Shown piece after piece: positions 16,514 to 23,237 of a DNA stretch of 40,433 nucleotides (its first letter is position 1; the number at the start of each line of letters is the position of its first letter). Made by a program: the position numbers and the translations under genes. Origin of the DNA: Oligoflexia bacterium (GTDB taxonomy: Bacteria; Bdellovibrionota; UBA1018; CAIMNF01); assembly GCA_903845155.1 (NCBI GenBank), contig CAIMWN010000033.1:1-40433 (forward strand), written 5' to 3'. The notes below the pieces were generated by a model that saw only the letters and a program-made list of their open reading frames with translations, was not told the origin of the DNA and ran no database searches.

Positions 16514-16559
16514 ATTATAGCATTATTTATAAACTAAAACAGCATTTTTGTTTATAAAC
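16514..16559 (-). promoter_or_regulatory. abiE promoter with inverted-repeat operator
   Basis: Minus-strand TATAAT at 16519-16514 ends 6 bp before the AbiEi ATG. Upstream are TTTATAAAC (16526-16534) and its inverted copy within the 10-bp palindrome GTTTATAAAC (16550-16559). AbiEi proteins are known to autorepress through inverted repeats, so this is a likely operator. No good -35 is visible. Confidence 0.5.
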
Positions 16560-16640
16560 ATTCTTAAAACTATACTTTAGGTATGTTTTTGGTGAATTAA
16601 ATAAACAACAATGCTTTCAAGTACTTAGATCTGGGGGTGG

Positions 16641-16910
16641 TTAACTTTCGTCATCATCCCAAGCAAAGTCAAATAGGGCTTTCACCGTAACCCCAAGCAC
16701 CCGCGCATATCGAAGCAGCGTTGCTACATTTACGGGCGCAGTCCCCTTTTCGAGCCTCATGACAACACTCGGACTCATCTCGGCTTCACTAGCCAAGCGG
16801 TTCACTGAAAACCCCTTCTTTATCCGTAGTCTATAGCAATGCTCACCAAGCGCTACTTGGAACGATCTTGCATTATAGTGCTTAGACTTTTTAGGTTTCG
16901 CGGACGGCAT
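16641..16910 (-). CDS. XRE-family transcriptional regulator
   Basis: 89 aa, one helix-turn-helix domain (residues 20-78): LGEHCYRLRIKKGFSVNRLASEAEMSPSVVMRLEKGTAPVNVATLLRYARVLGV. Acidic C-terminus (FAWDDDES). Divergent from another XRE gene at 16992, with two perfect palindromes between them; a third TTCTTAAAGAA repeat runs right up to its start codon. The pair may cross-regulate like a phage or plasmid switch. Confidence 0.8.
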   Translation of the reverse strand: MPSAKPKKSKHYNARSFQVALGEHCYRLRIKKGFSVNRLASEAEMSPSVVMRLEKGTAPVNVATLLRYARVLGVTVKALFDFAWDDDES

Positions 16911-16943
16911 TCTTAAAGAATAAATCGCCCGTAACGCAGATCC

Positions 16944-16979
16944 GCTCTTTATAAAGAGCTAAAAGTTCTTTATAAAGAA
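16944..16979. promoter_or_regulatory. Twin operator palindromes between divergent XRE genes
   Basis: GCTCTTTATAAAGAGC (16944-16959) and TTCTTTATAAAGAA (16966-16979) are both perfect palindromes sharing the core TCTTTATAAAGA, with centres 21 bp apart (two helical turns). A degenerate third copy TTCTTAAAGAA overlaps the minus-strand start codon near 16910. The arrangement fits cooperative binding by one of the two flanking XRE proteins. Confidence 0.7.
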
Positions 16980-16991
16980 TAGTGAGCCATC

Positions 16992-17255
16992 ATGCAAAGA
17001 AAAGTACCTGAAGCCAAGAAACAACAAAAGATTGCCCTCGGACTATTCATGCAATCGCTTCGTAAAAAATCTAAACTAAACCAAAAAGAAATGGCCGAAA
17101 AACTTGGGCTCACTCAAGGAGCCATATCAAAACTTGAAAGCGGTAAAATGATTCCTGATCTACTCACTTGGCATCTGATATGTCATGAGTTTGATCTTTT
17201 TCAAAGTTACCTTACAGATTATAAGAAGGTCATTTTAGATAATTCTAATACTTAA
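16992..17255 (+). CDS. XRE-family transcriptional regulator
   Basis: 87 aa, a single HTH: LGLFMQSLRKKSKLNQKEMAEKLGLTQGAISKLESGKMIPDLLTW. Basic N-terminus (MQRKVPEAKKQQK). It starts 13 bp after the second operator palindrome, so it is probably autoregulated. The 3' end overlaps the convergent NTF2-like gene by 4 bp. Confidence 0.8.
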   Translation: MQRKVPEAKKQQKIALGLFMQSLRKKSKLNQKEMAEKLGLTQGAISKLESGKMIPDLLTWHLICHEFDLFQSYLTDYKKVILDNSNT

Positions 17256-17617
17256 CGCGCAAACCAGACGCGATCAATTAGTCCATCCCTAAAACCGTAA
17301 ATTGCTGTCGTATGTAACCCCTCAGGGAATAACTTCGCTCCAGTTACCAGTTCTTCGTCGATGATTGAGTTTTCTAAAACTATTCTACTTTTAATTTCGC
17401 ACTTAAGATTCGGGCTAGACGAAAATAAGCTATGGTATCGTTCTTTAAAAATTTCAATTCCAACTGAACCAGGCTTATTTGAAATCAAGAATGAAACGGC
17501 TACATCAGGGTGGTAGCAATTACAAAATCCCTGAAGATCGCCCTTATTATAACTTTCTAACTGTTGATTAACGAGCTTCAACATTTCATCTTTAGTCATA
17601 CTGAATAGCATAATCAC
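17252..17617 (-). CDS. NTF2/SnoaL-like protein
   Basis: 121 aa. Cone-shaped NTF2-like fold suggested by MLKLVNQQLESYNKGDLQGFCNCYHPDVAVSF, a mid-section GIEIFKERYHSLFSS and the terminal AIYGFRDGLIDRVWF, as in steroid delta-isomerase/SnoaL-like proteins. GTG at 17617 lies 5 bp after a strong AGGAGG; ATG at 17611 is also possible. Function unknown; an unexpected metabolic-type gene among regulators. Confidence 0.7.
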   Translation of the reverse strand: MIMLFSMTKDEMLKLVNQQLESYNKGDLQGFCNCYHPDVAVSFLISNKPGSVGIEIFKERYHSLFSSSPNLKCEIKSRIVLENSIIDEELVTGAKLFPEGLHTTAIYGFRDGLIDRVWFAR

Positions 17618-17653
17618 TTTCTCCTCCTTATTGAAATGCCAAAGGAGATAAAA

Positions 17654-18004
17654 ATGGAAAAGCCCACATTAGCAAAAATTGCGATTCACCTAGAATCAGA
17701 CACCGCACTTACCCAAGCTCTTGAAAAGGTAAATCATGAAAATACGGGAGGCCGGATAACAAAGACCGAACTTGCTAGCTGGATTATTATGCAAAGTTGC
17801 AAAAACCTTACTAAAAAAGTGATTGATGACGTTCGCGCAGAGCACTTCGATCAAGTCTATTATTTAGAAGCACTCGTAAAAAAGCTCAAGCACACAGGTC
17901 GAAACTCCCTCAGCTCTGAAGAACTTGAAGCACTGTTTCCAAAAGGTAAAAAAGCGCATAAAGACGTAGATCGCGCAAACAACGAAATCAAACCTCAAGG
18001 TTAG
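17654..18004 (+). CDS. Hypothetical protein, basic C-terminus
   Basis: 116 aa from the ATG at 17654, preferred because AAAGGAG lies 7 bp upstream; an in-frame ATG at 17636 lacks an SD. Mostly helical, with ITKTELASWIIMQSCK in the middle and a lysine-rich tail (FPKGKKAHKDVDR). It has the feel of a small DNA-binding or relaxosome-accessory protein, but I recognise no family. Confidence 0.5.
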   Translation: MEKPTLAKIAIHLESDTALTQALEKVNHENTGGRITKTELASWIIMQSCKNLTKKVIDDVRAEHFDQVYYLEALVKKLKHTGRNSLSSEELEALFPKGKKAHKDVDRANNEIKPQG

Positions 18005-18038
18005 TTTTTTGCAATCATCTCTATAGTTTAGCTCACTT

Positions 18039-18067
18039 TTGACAGACATATAGCTAGGCTATATAAT
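18039..18067 (+). promoter_or_regulatory. Perfect consensus sigma-70 promoter with internal operator
   Basis: TTGACA (18039-18044), 17-bp spacer, TATAAT (18062-18067). The spacer holds the inverted repeat TATAGC-TAG-GCTATA (18049-18063), ideally placed for repression by occlusion. The ATG at 18079 is 11 bp after the -10, so the transcript has at most a few bases of leader. Confidence 0.8.
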
Positions 18068-18078
18068 TGTACTTAAAT

Positions 18079-18312
18079 ATGGACTCAAAAAAGATATTAA
18101 AACTTCGTAAACATATCGGATGGAGTCAAACAAAAATGGCTCGCGCAATGGGTTGTTCTGTAACCACCGTATCGCATTGGGAGTTAGGATTAAAAAATCC
18201 CGGTAGAATTACCACTCGATTTCTAAAACTTTTACAATCACTGAATCCAGCTGAACTTAAAGTCATCATTAAAAAAATTGACTCAATCACTTCTAAGGAG
18301 CAAAAAAAATGA
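18079..18312 (+). CDS. XRE-family regulator, probably autorepressed and near-leaderless
   Basis: 77 aa from ATG 18079; an in-frame TTG at 18067 would lie in the -10 box and is rejected. HTH: ILKLRKHIGWSQTKMARAMGCSVTTVSHWELGLKNPGRITTRFLKLL. There is no SD. The consensus promoter with a palindrome between its hexamers directly upstream suggests tight autorepression. It precedes the serine recombinase gene and may control it. Confidence 0.8.
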   Translation: MDSKKILKLRKHIGWSQTKMARAMGCSVTTVSHWELGLKNPGRITTRFLKLLQSLNPAELKVIIKKIDSITSKEQKK

Positions 18313-18324
18313 ATTGGAGAATAA

Positions 18325-18537
18325 ATGTCAAAATTGGAGCGAAAAACCTCCAAAGCTCATTCAAAGACATTCTCTGTAGAAGAAATACGGTTCGAAATTG
18401 GTCAGGAGGAAAATCATGAGCGAATCAAAAGGCTCGCGTTCAAAATCGTCTCCACATTGGAGATCACAGACAACAGCGATGGGAAGAAACCAGAATCCCC
18501 CTTCAAAAGAGATTTCAGCAAAAAACTCGGGTTATAA
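18325..18537 (+). CDS. Small ORF overlapping the serine recombinase start
   Basis: 70 aa, charged (MSKLERKTSKAHSK... FKRDFSKKLGL), preceded by GGAG 8 bp before the ATG. Its last 122 bp overlap the recombinase in another frame. The SD and its position between the regulator and the recombinase favour a real gene or a coupling ORF; no family recognised. Confidence 0.4.
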   Translation: MSKLERKTSKAHSKTFSVEEIRFEIGQEENHERIKRLAFKIVSTLEITDNSDGKKPESPFKRDFSKKLGL

Positions 18538-20263
18538 AATCGCAGCCTACGTGCGCTTATCTCCTACCGACGAAATCAGAGAAGAGGGTTCACTGGTTTC
18601 ACATCCTCAACGTATCCGTGACTTCGTAAAATATAAAAATGCATCACACCCTGGTTGGGGCGAAATTGTAGAGATCTACGTTGATAAGGACTTATCTGGC
18701 AAGAACATGAAACGTCCTGCTTTCATCAAAATGTGTAAAGACATGAAAGATGGAAAAATTAATGCAGTGATTGCCACAGAACTTTCACGTCTAAGCAGAA
18801 ATCTAAATGACTTTTGTCAGTTCTGGGAATTCTTAAAAGAAAGACAAATCAAGCTCATTACCCTAAAAGAAAACTGTGATACTTCAACCCCAATGGGTGA
18901 ACTCACTATCATGCAAGCGGTTAACTTTGCCCAATTTGAGAGGCACACTACCGTTGCCAGAACCACCGACGGAGCTTACGCGCGAGCATTGCGTGGACTC
19001 GCAAACGGCGGCCCAAGAATGCTTGGGTTTGACCCACACCCCTCTCATCGCTGTAACTTGATTGTGAACGAATCTGAGATTGGCTATGCCAGGCTGATTT
19101 TTGAAAAGATGCTTGAACACAAGACCATCAGAGGTGTTCAGAAATTTCTCAATGACAATGGCTATAGGACAAAAGAATATGTCACGCTTGAAGGAGTAAA
19201 GCGCGGCGGCAAGAAATGGTCTTGCAGCACCCTACATCATCTCCTCACCAACATGCGCTATATTGGAAAAAAAGAAATCAACAAGCGCGGAAATCTATAC
19301 AAATCAGTCACAGGTGAAATTCCGCAATATACTGTCGTCGATGCAAAATGGCCTGCAATCATTCCATTAGAATTATTTGAAAGTGTGCAAAACCTCTTGG
19401 TATCGAATCGCAGCAAGACCAGACGATACACTCATCAGTACCGACTCTCAGGAATGATTTACTGTGGTGAATGCGGCAATCGCCTTATTGGTTCATCTGC
19501 TTATGGCAAAAGTAAAAAATTCTATTACTATGCCCACCTTAGAAAAAACACTCATCACAATGACAAGAGTTTAAAGAAATGCTCAGCTGAACGAATCCCT
19601 GCACTGCTGCTCGAAGAATTGATTATTGAACGGTTGAGTATTCTTTCGCAAGACAAAGACCTTCTTCGTGAGCTTGCTCTAGCATCCCGAAAAAACTTTG
19701 GTGATAAAATTGAATCCACAAAATCGCTACTACTTTCAAAAGAACAACAGAAGCGAAAATCCAAAGAACGGATTGAGGGGCTGATCGAAGCGGTTGCCTT
19801 CTCAACAGGATCAATTGATGCAAAACAGCTTCTCGTTCAAAAAATTGATGAAGAGAATGACTCTCTAAAGCGCATCGAAACTGAGCTTGAGGTACTGAAG
19901 CAAGAACAACGCTCTATGGACCCCGACCTCATTGATTTGGAGTCGGTCTTTAAACTCTTGGCTAGCTTCCGCAAAAGCTTCCAAACGAAGCCCGGCCACC
20001 TTCAAAGTGAAATCCTAAAGGACATCATTCACAGGGTTACGATTGGAACCAATGACAAAATCATTCTTGAGTACTTCGGATCAAAACAATCTGAAATTGA
20101 TATTTCTGGACTACAAAATAAAAAAGGGGCGGCTCCTACTAATGGGGCCACCCCTTTTTTCAATTTTACTCGTTCTCCATCTGACCTAGCTAGGTCTAAA
20201 GTTCGTACGTTGTACGAGATGGTGGGCGATGAGAGGCTCGAACTCCCGACCTTGACGGTGTAA
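18416..20263 (+). CDS. Large serine recombinase/integrase
   Basis: 615 aa from ATG 18416, chosen because CAGGAGG precedes it by 6 bp. N-terminal resolvase domain with catalytic Ser49 in AAYVRLS, conserved ATELSRLSRN and GELTIMQAVNFAQFER; recombinase domain (NGYRTKEYVTLEG, TNMRYIGKK); zinc ribbon GMIYCGECGNRL...KKCSAERIP; coiled coil near 440-500. It would integrate or excise an element by single-crossover recombination. The last 40 or so codons cross a terminator and the tRNA-Val fragment, giving the tail VGDERLELPTLTV; the natural end is probably near residue 565. The gene may have been joined to the tRNA region by integration. Confidence 0.88.
   Translation: MSESKGSRSKSSPHWRSQTTAMGRNQNPPSKEISAKNSGYKIAAYVRLSPTDEIREEGSLVSHPQRIRDFVKYKNASHPGWGEIVEIYVDKDLSGKNMKRPAFIKMCKDMKDGKINAVIATELSRLSRNLNDFCQFWEFLKERQIKLITLKENCDTSTPMGELTIMQAVNFAQFERHTTVARTTDGAYARALRGLANGGPRMLGFDPHPSHRCNLIVNESEIGYARLIFEKMLEHKTIRGVQKFLNDNGYRTKEYVTLEGVKRGGKKWSCSTLHHLLTNMRYIGKKEINKRGNLYKSVTGEIPQYTVVDAKWPAIIPLELFESVQNLLVSNRSKTRRYTHQYRLSGMIYCGECGNRLIGSSAYGKSKKFYYYAHLRKNTHHNDKSLKKCSAERIPALLLEELIIERLSILSQDKDLLRELALASRKNFGDKIESTKSLLLSKEQQKRKSKERIEGLIEAVAFSTGSIDAKQLLVQKIDEENDSLKRIETELEVLKQEQRSMDPDLIDLESVFKLLASFRKSFQTKPGHLQSEILKDIIHRVTIGTNDKIILEYFGSKQSEIDISGLQNKKGAAPTNGATPFFNFTRSPSDLARSKVRTLYEMVGDERLELPTLTV
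20117..20160. terminator. Rho-independent terminator, probably bidirectional
   Basis: A-run, GGGGCGGC, loop, GGGGCCACCCC and T-run (20155-20160). On the minus strand it lies about 60 bp beyond the 3' end of the tRNA fragment, so it may be the original terminator of the tRNA-Val gene; on the plus strand it falls inside the recombinase frame. Confidence 0.7.
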
Positions 20264-20265
20264 AC
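20220..20265 (-). repeat. attL: displaced 3' part of tRNA-Val
   Basis: 46 bp identical to 34648-34693, running from the CCA end to the anticodon loop of tRNA-Val. It lacks the 5' half of the tRNA and so is not a functional gene. It marks the left junction of the integrated element. Confidence 0.92.
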
Positions 20266-20309
20266 GTCCGTCGTTTGGTTGGAAATTTTGCGCAGCACCA
20301 AAAGCCCAA

Positions 20310-20420
20310 TATTTCTCCTTGCTTCACGATACCTCTCTTTGCCCTTCAAATAAAGGAAAAAAACAACTGCGGTTGTGGAACCTTCAAGCATCGACAATCA
20401 TCCATGCGCAAGGAGAAATA
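20310..20420. repeat. Long-range inverted repeat upstream of the integrase
   Basis: TATTTCTCCTTGC at 20310-20322 and its exact reverse complement GCAAGGAGAAATA at 20408-20420, 85 bp apart, between attL and the integrase start. It could be a regulatory fold in the integrase leader or a pair of recombinase/accessory-factor sites. Confidence 0.55.
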
Positions 20421-20427
20421 CTCACGC

Positions 20428-20448
20428 TGGAGTTAGGGCGGAGTTACG
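20428..20448. promoter_or_regulatory. Candidate integrase arm-type site, left end
   Basis: TGGAGTTAGGGCGGAGTTACG: two GGAGTTA copies 11 bp apart (20429-20435, 20440-20446). The same 21 bp with one change occurs at 34535-34555 near the other end in the same orientation. It ends 7 bp before the integrase ATG, so binding could also block integrase translation or transcription. Confidence 0.65.
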
Positions 20449-20455
20449 AGAAAAT

Positions 20456-21709
20456 ATGGTAGAAAAAATCGGCGTTAAGCTATTGGCCAAACTAAAACCA
20501 AAAGAAAAACCATTCCATATCCGCGATGATGAATTGAAGGGGTTTCTTATTCGGGTGCAGCCCAGCGGGGTCATGACCTACTGGTATGAATACAGAAATT
20601 CAAACGGACGCAAGCTGCGGGTTAAAATCGCACGCGTCGGGGTAATAACTCCTATTCAGGCGCGAGACCGAGCGAAAACTCTCGCTGCAGACGTCGTCCA
20701 AGGTAATGACCCCAGAAAAGGAAAAAATACCAAAAACGAACCGACGATGGAACAATTTTTAAAAGAGAAGTACGCTCCTTGGATTACCACCAGTAGAAAA
20801 ACTGGGGAAGAAACCATCCGCCGACTCCGTGCTCGCTTCGACTTCCTTTTAAACCACAAGTTGTCCGAAATCGACGCGTGGACCGTAGACAAGTGGCGCA
20901 CGCAGCGCCTTAAAGATGAAATAAAACATCAAACGGTGAATCGAAGTGTAGAATCACTGAGCGCAATGTTGAATAAAGCAATCGAGTGGGGAATCCTCTC
21001 CGCCCACCCCATGGGAAAAATTAAGCCCTACCGAGTTGATAAAAATGGACGCACTCGCTATTTATCGGAAGATGAAGAGGTCAGACTTCGCGCAGCCCTT
21101 CTTGACCGAGAAATTAAAATTCGCGAATCACGCGAACGGGGAAACCGCTGGCGAACATCACGCGATTACGAACCTCGCGCCACCCTTTCTGAAAAAATAT
21201 TTACCGACCACCTTCGGCCTATGGTTCAGATTTCAATTAACACTGGATTACGAAAAACGGAGTTGTGCCGCCTCAGCAAGGAAAATGTAGATTTTAAAAC
21301 TGGACTCATCACAGTTCTAGGCAAAGACGCGAAAGACGGAAACACCCGGCACGTACCCATGAATCGAGAGGTTCGGGAAACACTCCAGCAGTGGCTACAA
21401 CAAAACAACGAAAATACTTCCCCGTTTGTATTTCCATCCAAAAATGGAAAACCAATCCGCGAACTGAAACGAGCGTGGACCACCGTCCTTACAAAGGCGA
21501 AAATTCAAGAGTTTCGTTGGCACGACCTACGCCATTCCTTCGCGAGCAAATTAGCAATGAGGGGCGCTGACCTTAATACCATCCGGGAGTTACTCGGACA
21601 CAGCAACTTGAACATGACCATTCGCTACAGTCACTTGAGCAATACAAGCAAGGCCAACGCAGTAGAAATGCTGTCGGAAGTTGAACCAAGGTCTTGTTCG
21701 AATAGCTAA
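20456..21709 (+). CDS. int: Tyrosine integrase of the tRNA-Val element
   Basis: 417 aa from ATG 20456; the longer frame from 20375 adds non-conserved residues. N-terminal arm-binding DUF4102-like region (IRDDELKGFLIRVQPSGVMTYW), core-binding segment about 95-200, then the catalytic domain: Arg in TGLRKTEL (about 267), Lys in GKDAKDGNTRHVPM, HDLRHSFA (about 355), GHSNLNMTIRYSHL with Tyr near 390. All catalytic residues are present. P4-like integrases target tRNA genes, matching the adjacent attL. No clear SD; the double GGAGTTA motif occupies that position. Confidence 0.93.
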   Translation: MVEKIGVKLLAKLKPKEKPFHIRDDELKGFLIRVQPSGVMTYWYEYRNSNGRKLRVKIARVGVITPIQARDRAKTLAADVVQGNDPRKGKNTKNEPTMEQFLKEKYAPWITTSRKTGEETIRRLRARFDFLLNHKLSEIDAWTVDKWRTQRLKDEIKHQTVNRSVESLSAMLNKAIEWGILSAHPMGKIKPYRVDKNGRTRYLSEDEEVRLRAALLDREIKIRESRERGNRWRTSRDYEPRATLSEKIFTDHLRPMVQISINTGLRKTELCRLSKENVDFKTGLITVLGKDAKDGNTRHVPMNREVRETLQQWLQQNNENTSPFVFPSKNGKPIRELKRAWTTVLTKAKIQEFRWHDLRHSFASKLAMRGADLNTIRELLGHSNLNMTIRYSHLSNTSKANAVEMLSEVEPRSCSNS

Positions 21710-21739
21710 GTTATAAATGTGCCGTATATAAATAACCCA

Positions 21740-21775
21740 TTGACAAGAGTGCCGTCTGGATATATAGTACACACA
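21740..21775 (+). promoter_or_regulatory. Sigma-70 promoter of a leaderless regulator gene
   Basis: TTGACA (21740-21745), 17-bp spacer, TATAGT (21763-21768), then exactly 7 bp to the ATG at 21776, which would be the transcription start. GTGCCGT occurs both upstream (21719-21725) and in the spacer (21749-21755), 30 bp apart, as possible operator half-sites. Confidence 0.72.
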
Positions 21776-22072
21776 ATGTGGCCAAACTTAGGAAAAGTGC
21801 TCGATAAAAAAGGAATCTCAATGTACAGACTGGCGCAGCTGCTTGGGATTACGCCCAACGCTGTTAACGCATACTTTAAGGCTGGTGTGGACCCACGACT
21901 TTCAACAGTCTTAAAGTGGTGTCGAGCCCTAGACGTTTCAATCGAAGAACTCTTCGACTCAACACTAGACGAGACAGAAAAAACAATGCCTAAGCCTAAA
22001 AGCTCGGACAAAAACTACTATGGAAATCAACACGAGAGGATTCGAAAACCGAAGAAACTGAAAAAAGCTTAA
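21776..22072 (+). CDS. XRE-family regulator, leaderless
   Basis: 98 aa from ATG 21776. HTH: LGKVLDKKGISMYRLAQLLGITPNAVNAYFKAGVDPRLSTVLKWCRALDV; the C-terminal 30 residues are strongly basic (KPKKLKKA). An upstream in-frame start at 21719 is excluded because it spans the promoter. It follows the integrase and probably acts as the element's repressor. Confidence 0.8.
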   Translation: MWPNLGKVLDKKGISMYRLAQLLGITPNAVNAYFKAGVDPRLSTVLKWCRALDVSIEELFDSTLDETEKTMPKPKSSDKNYYGNQHERIRKPKKLKKA

Positions 22073-22084
22073 AAAAATCGCAGA

Positions 22085-22104
22085 GTCGAAGCACTAACTT
22101 CGAC
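22085..22104. repeat. Hairpin after the regulator gene
   Basis: GTCGAAG-CACTAA-CTTCGAC, a perfect 7-bp stem. It lacks an adjacent T-tract on the plus strand, so it is a weak terminator candidate at best and may be an mRNA-stabilising or attenuating structure. Confidence 0.35.
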
Positions 22105-22164
22105 CCCGCGAACCGAGTTGTGTGACATCTTTCGAGGCCAACACCAAACACCCACGAAGATAGC

Positions 22165-22221
22165 ACACACTCCAACGTCCGTCAATATTCGCAAGCACTT
22201 GTAACGCTTGCAGGAGTGTGT
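22165..22221 (+). promoter_or_regulatory. Nested leader hairpin masking the ribosome-binding site
   Basis: ACACACTCC (22165-22173) pairs perfectly with GGAGTGTGT (22213-22221), which contains the SD of the gene starting at 22226. Inside, GCAAGC (22191-22196) pairs with GCTTGC (22206-22211). The fold would hide the SD, so translation probably needs an opening signal or co-transcriptional timing. Confidence 0.55.
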
Positions 22222-22225
22222 ATTT

Positions 22226-22468
22226 ATGCCCATCTTAGAAGAAAAAAATATTAAAAAAAACAAAGGCCTTCTCACTGAAATTGAAGCTGCCGCCTTCATT
22301 GGCGTCTCTGAGTCTGCACTCGGGAAAGCCCGACGAGAAGGAGCAAGGCCTGGACACCTAACCGCTCCTCCTCATATTCGAGCAGGCCGTTCAATTCGGT
22401 ATTGCGAATCAGACCTACTGGATTGGGTGCAAAAGCACCGTTGCACTCCAACTCCTGCCTCTGAATAA
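22226..22468 (+). CDS. AlpA/excisionase-like HTH protein
   Basis: 80 aa from ATG 22226 (AGGAG 9 bp upstream). MerR/HTH_17-like fold: LLTEIEAAAFIGVSESALGKARREG...PPHIRAGRSIRYCESDLLDWVQKH, the pattern of AlpA and excisionase-type DNA-binding proteins that steer excision or activate integrase genes. Fits a regulatory/Xis role in the element. Confidence 0.72.
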   Translation: MPILEEKNIKKNKGLLTEIEAAAFIGVSESALGKARREGARPGHLTAPPHIRAGRSIRYCESDLLDWVQKHRCTPTPASE

Positions 22469-22507
22469 CTAACATCCCTGCAAACTTTCAATCTTTAAAA
22501 AGACTGC

Positions 22508-22540
22508 CGTCGCTGCATTTACTTGGGTGCTGCAGCGACG
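22508..22540 (+). repeat. Hairpin in the leader of the next gene
   Basis: CGTCGCTGCA (22508-22517) and TGCAGCGACG (22531-22540), a perfect 10-bp stem with a 13-base loop and no T-tract, 36 bp before the start of the next gene. Possible attenuator or processing site. Confidence 0.45.
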
Positions 22541-22575
22541 ACTTTAAAACAACGCGCCCAACAAAGGAAACAAAG

Positions 22576-23154
22576 ATGGAAACCATCAACAACAATTCAA
22601 CTGAGACAAGCGAACTGCAGGCAAAGTTGAATGCTTTACCCGCAGAGAAACAACAGTCATTCAAGGAGAGCGTACGAAATCTCACAGCGAGACTAATGAA
22701 TACGAAAGGACTCGAAAAGGAAGAAGCAGAAAAAAATGCCATTTTAGCAACCATGGGCGCTTATTTTCCGGCTCCGCAATCAAAAACAAATTCTGGTATG
22801 AGCGGAAGAAGAATTGAACTCATTCGTGAAATTCTTTATTACATGCTGAACTACCGAAAAGATGGGTGGGTAAAAGTATACACAAAAGATATTGCTGAAT
22901 ACTTATTCGCTTCTGGACTACGCTCCACCCCAACGGGCGCGCCCGACGCACGTTCAGTCGGCGATGCACTCGGTAAAAAAGGCCTTGGTTTACTGAGGAA
23001 ATCACTCGGTGAATATCCTTTGCCGAGCAAACCAAACGATTTTATCCATGACCCAGCAAATAATATTATTAGACCTTCGCCCGAAGAAGCGACCCTTGAT
23101 TTTTTATGTAAACGCTTCGGAGTCGACATCAGCTCTGAAACAACATCATCGTAA
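22576..23154 (+). CDS. Unknown element protein, paralogue A
   Basis: 192 aa. SD AAAGGAAAC before the ATG. N-terminal coiled-coil-prone part (residues 10-60), then a probable winged-helix domain: VYTKDIAEYLFASG, DALGKKGLGLLRKSLGEYPLP, DFIHDP, LDFLCKRFGV. The second half is clearly similar to the next gene, so this is a duplicated family. A DNA-binding replication or copy-control protein is possible; no family recognised. Confidence 0.6.
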   Translation: METINNNSTETSELQAKLNALPAEKQQSFKESVRNLTARLMNTKGLEKEEAEKNAILATMGAYFPAPQSKTNSGMSGRRIELIREILYYMLNYRKDGWVKVYTKDIAEYLFASGLRSTPTGAPDARSVGDALGKKGLGLLRKSLGEYPLPSKPNDFIHDPANNIIRPSPEEATLDFLCKRFGVDISSETTSS

Positions 23155-23163
23155 AATGTTGCG

Positions 23164-23189
23164 AGCCCTCTGACTCTTGTCGGAGGGCT
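23164..23189 (+). terminator. Strong hairpin between the paralogues
   Basis: AGCCCTCTGAC-TCTT-GTCGGAGGGCT, an 11-bp stem with one T-G wobble and a tetraloop, followed by TCACATATTTC rather than a clean T-run. Either a weak terminator or a structured leader like those before the neighbouring genes. Confidence 0.4.
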
Positions 23190-23237
23190 TCACATATTTC
23201 TATGCACACAAAAACCATCAACAAAAGGAGCTAAAAA

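Noticed and set aside
20029-20397. 122-aa minus-strand ORF over attL
   Set aside because: Composed of tRNA fragment, terminator and antisense of the recombinase; no RBS and no family.
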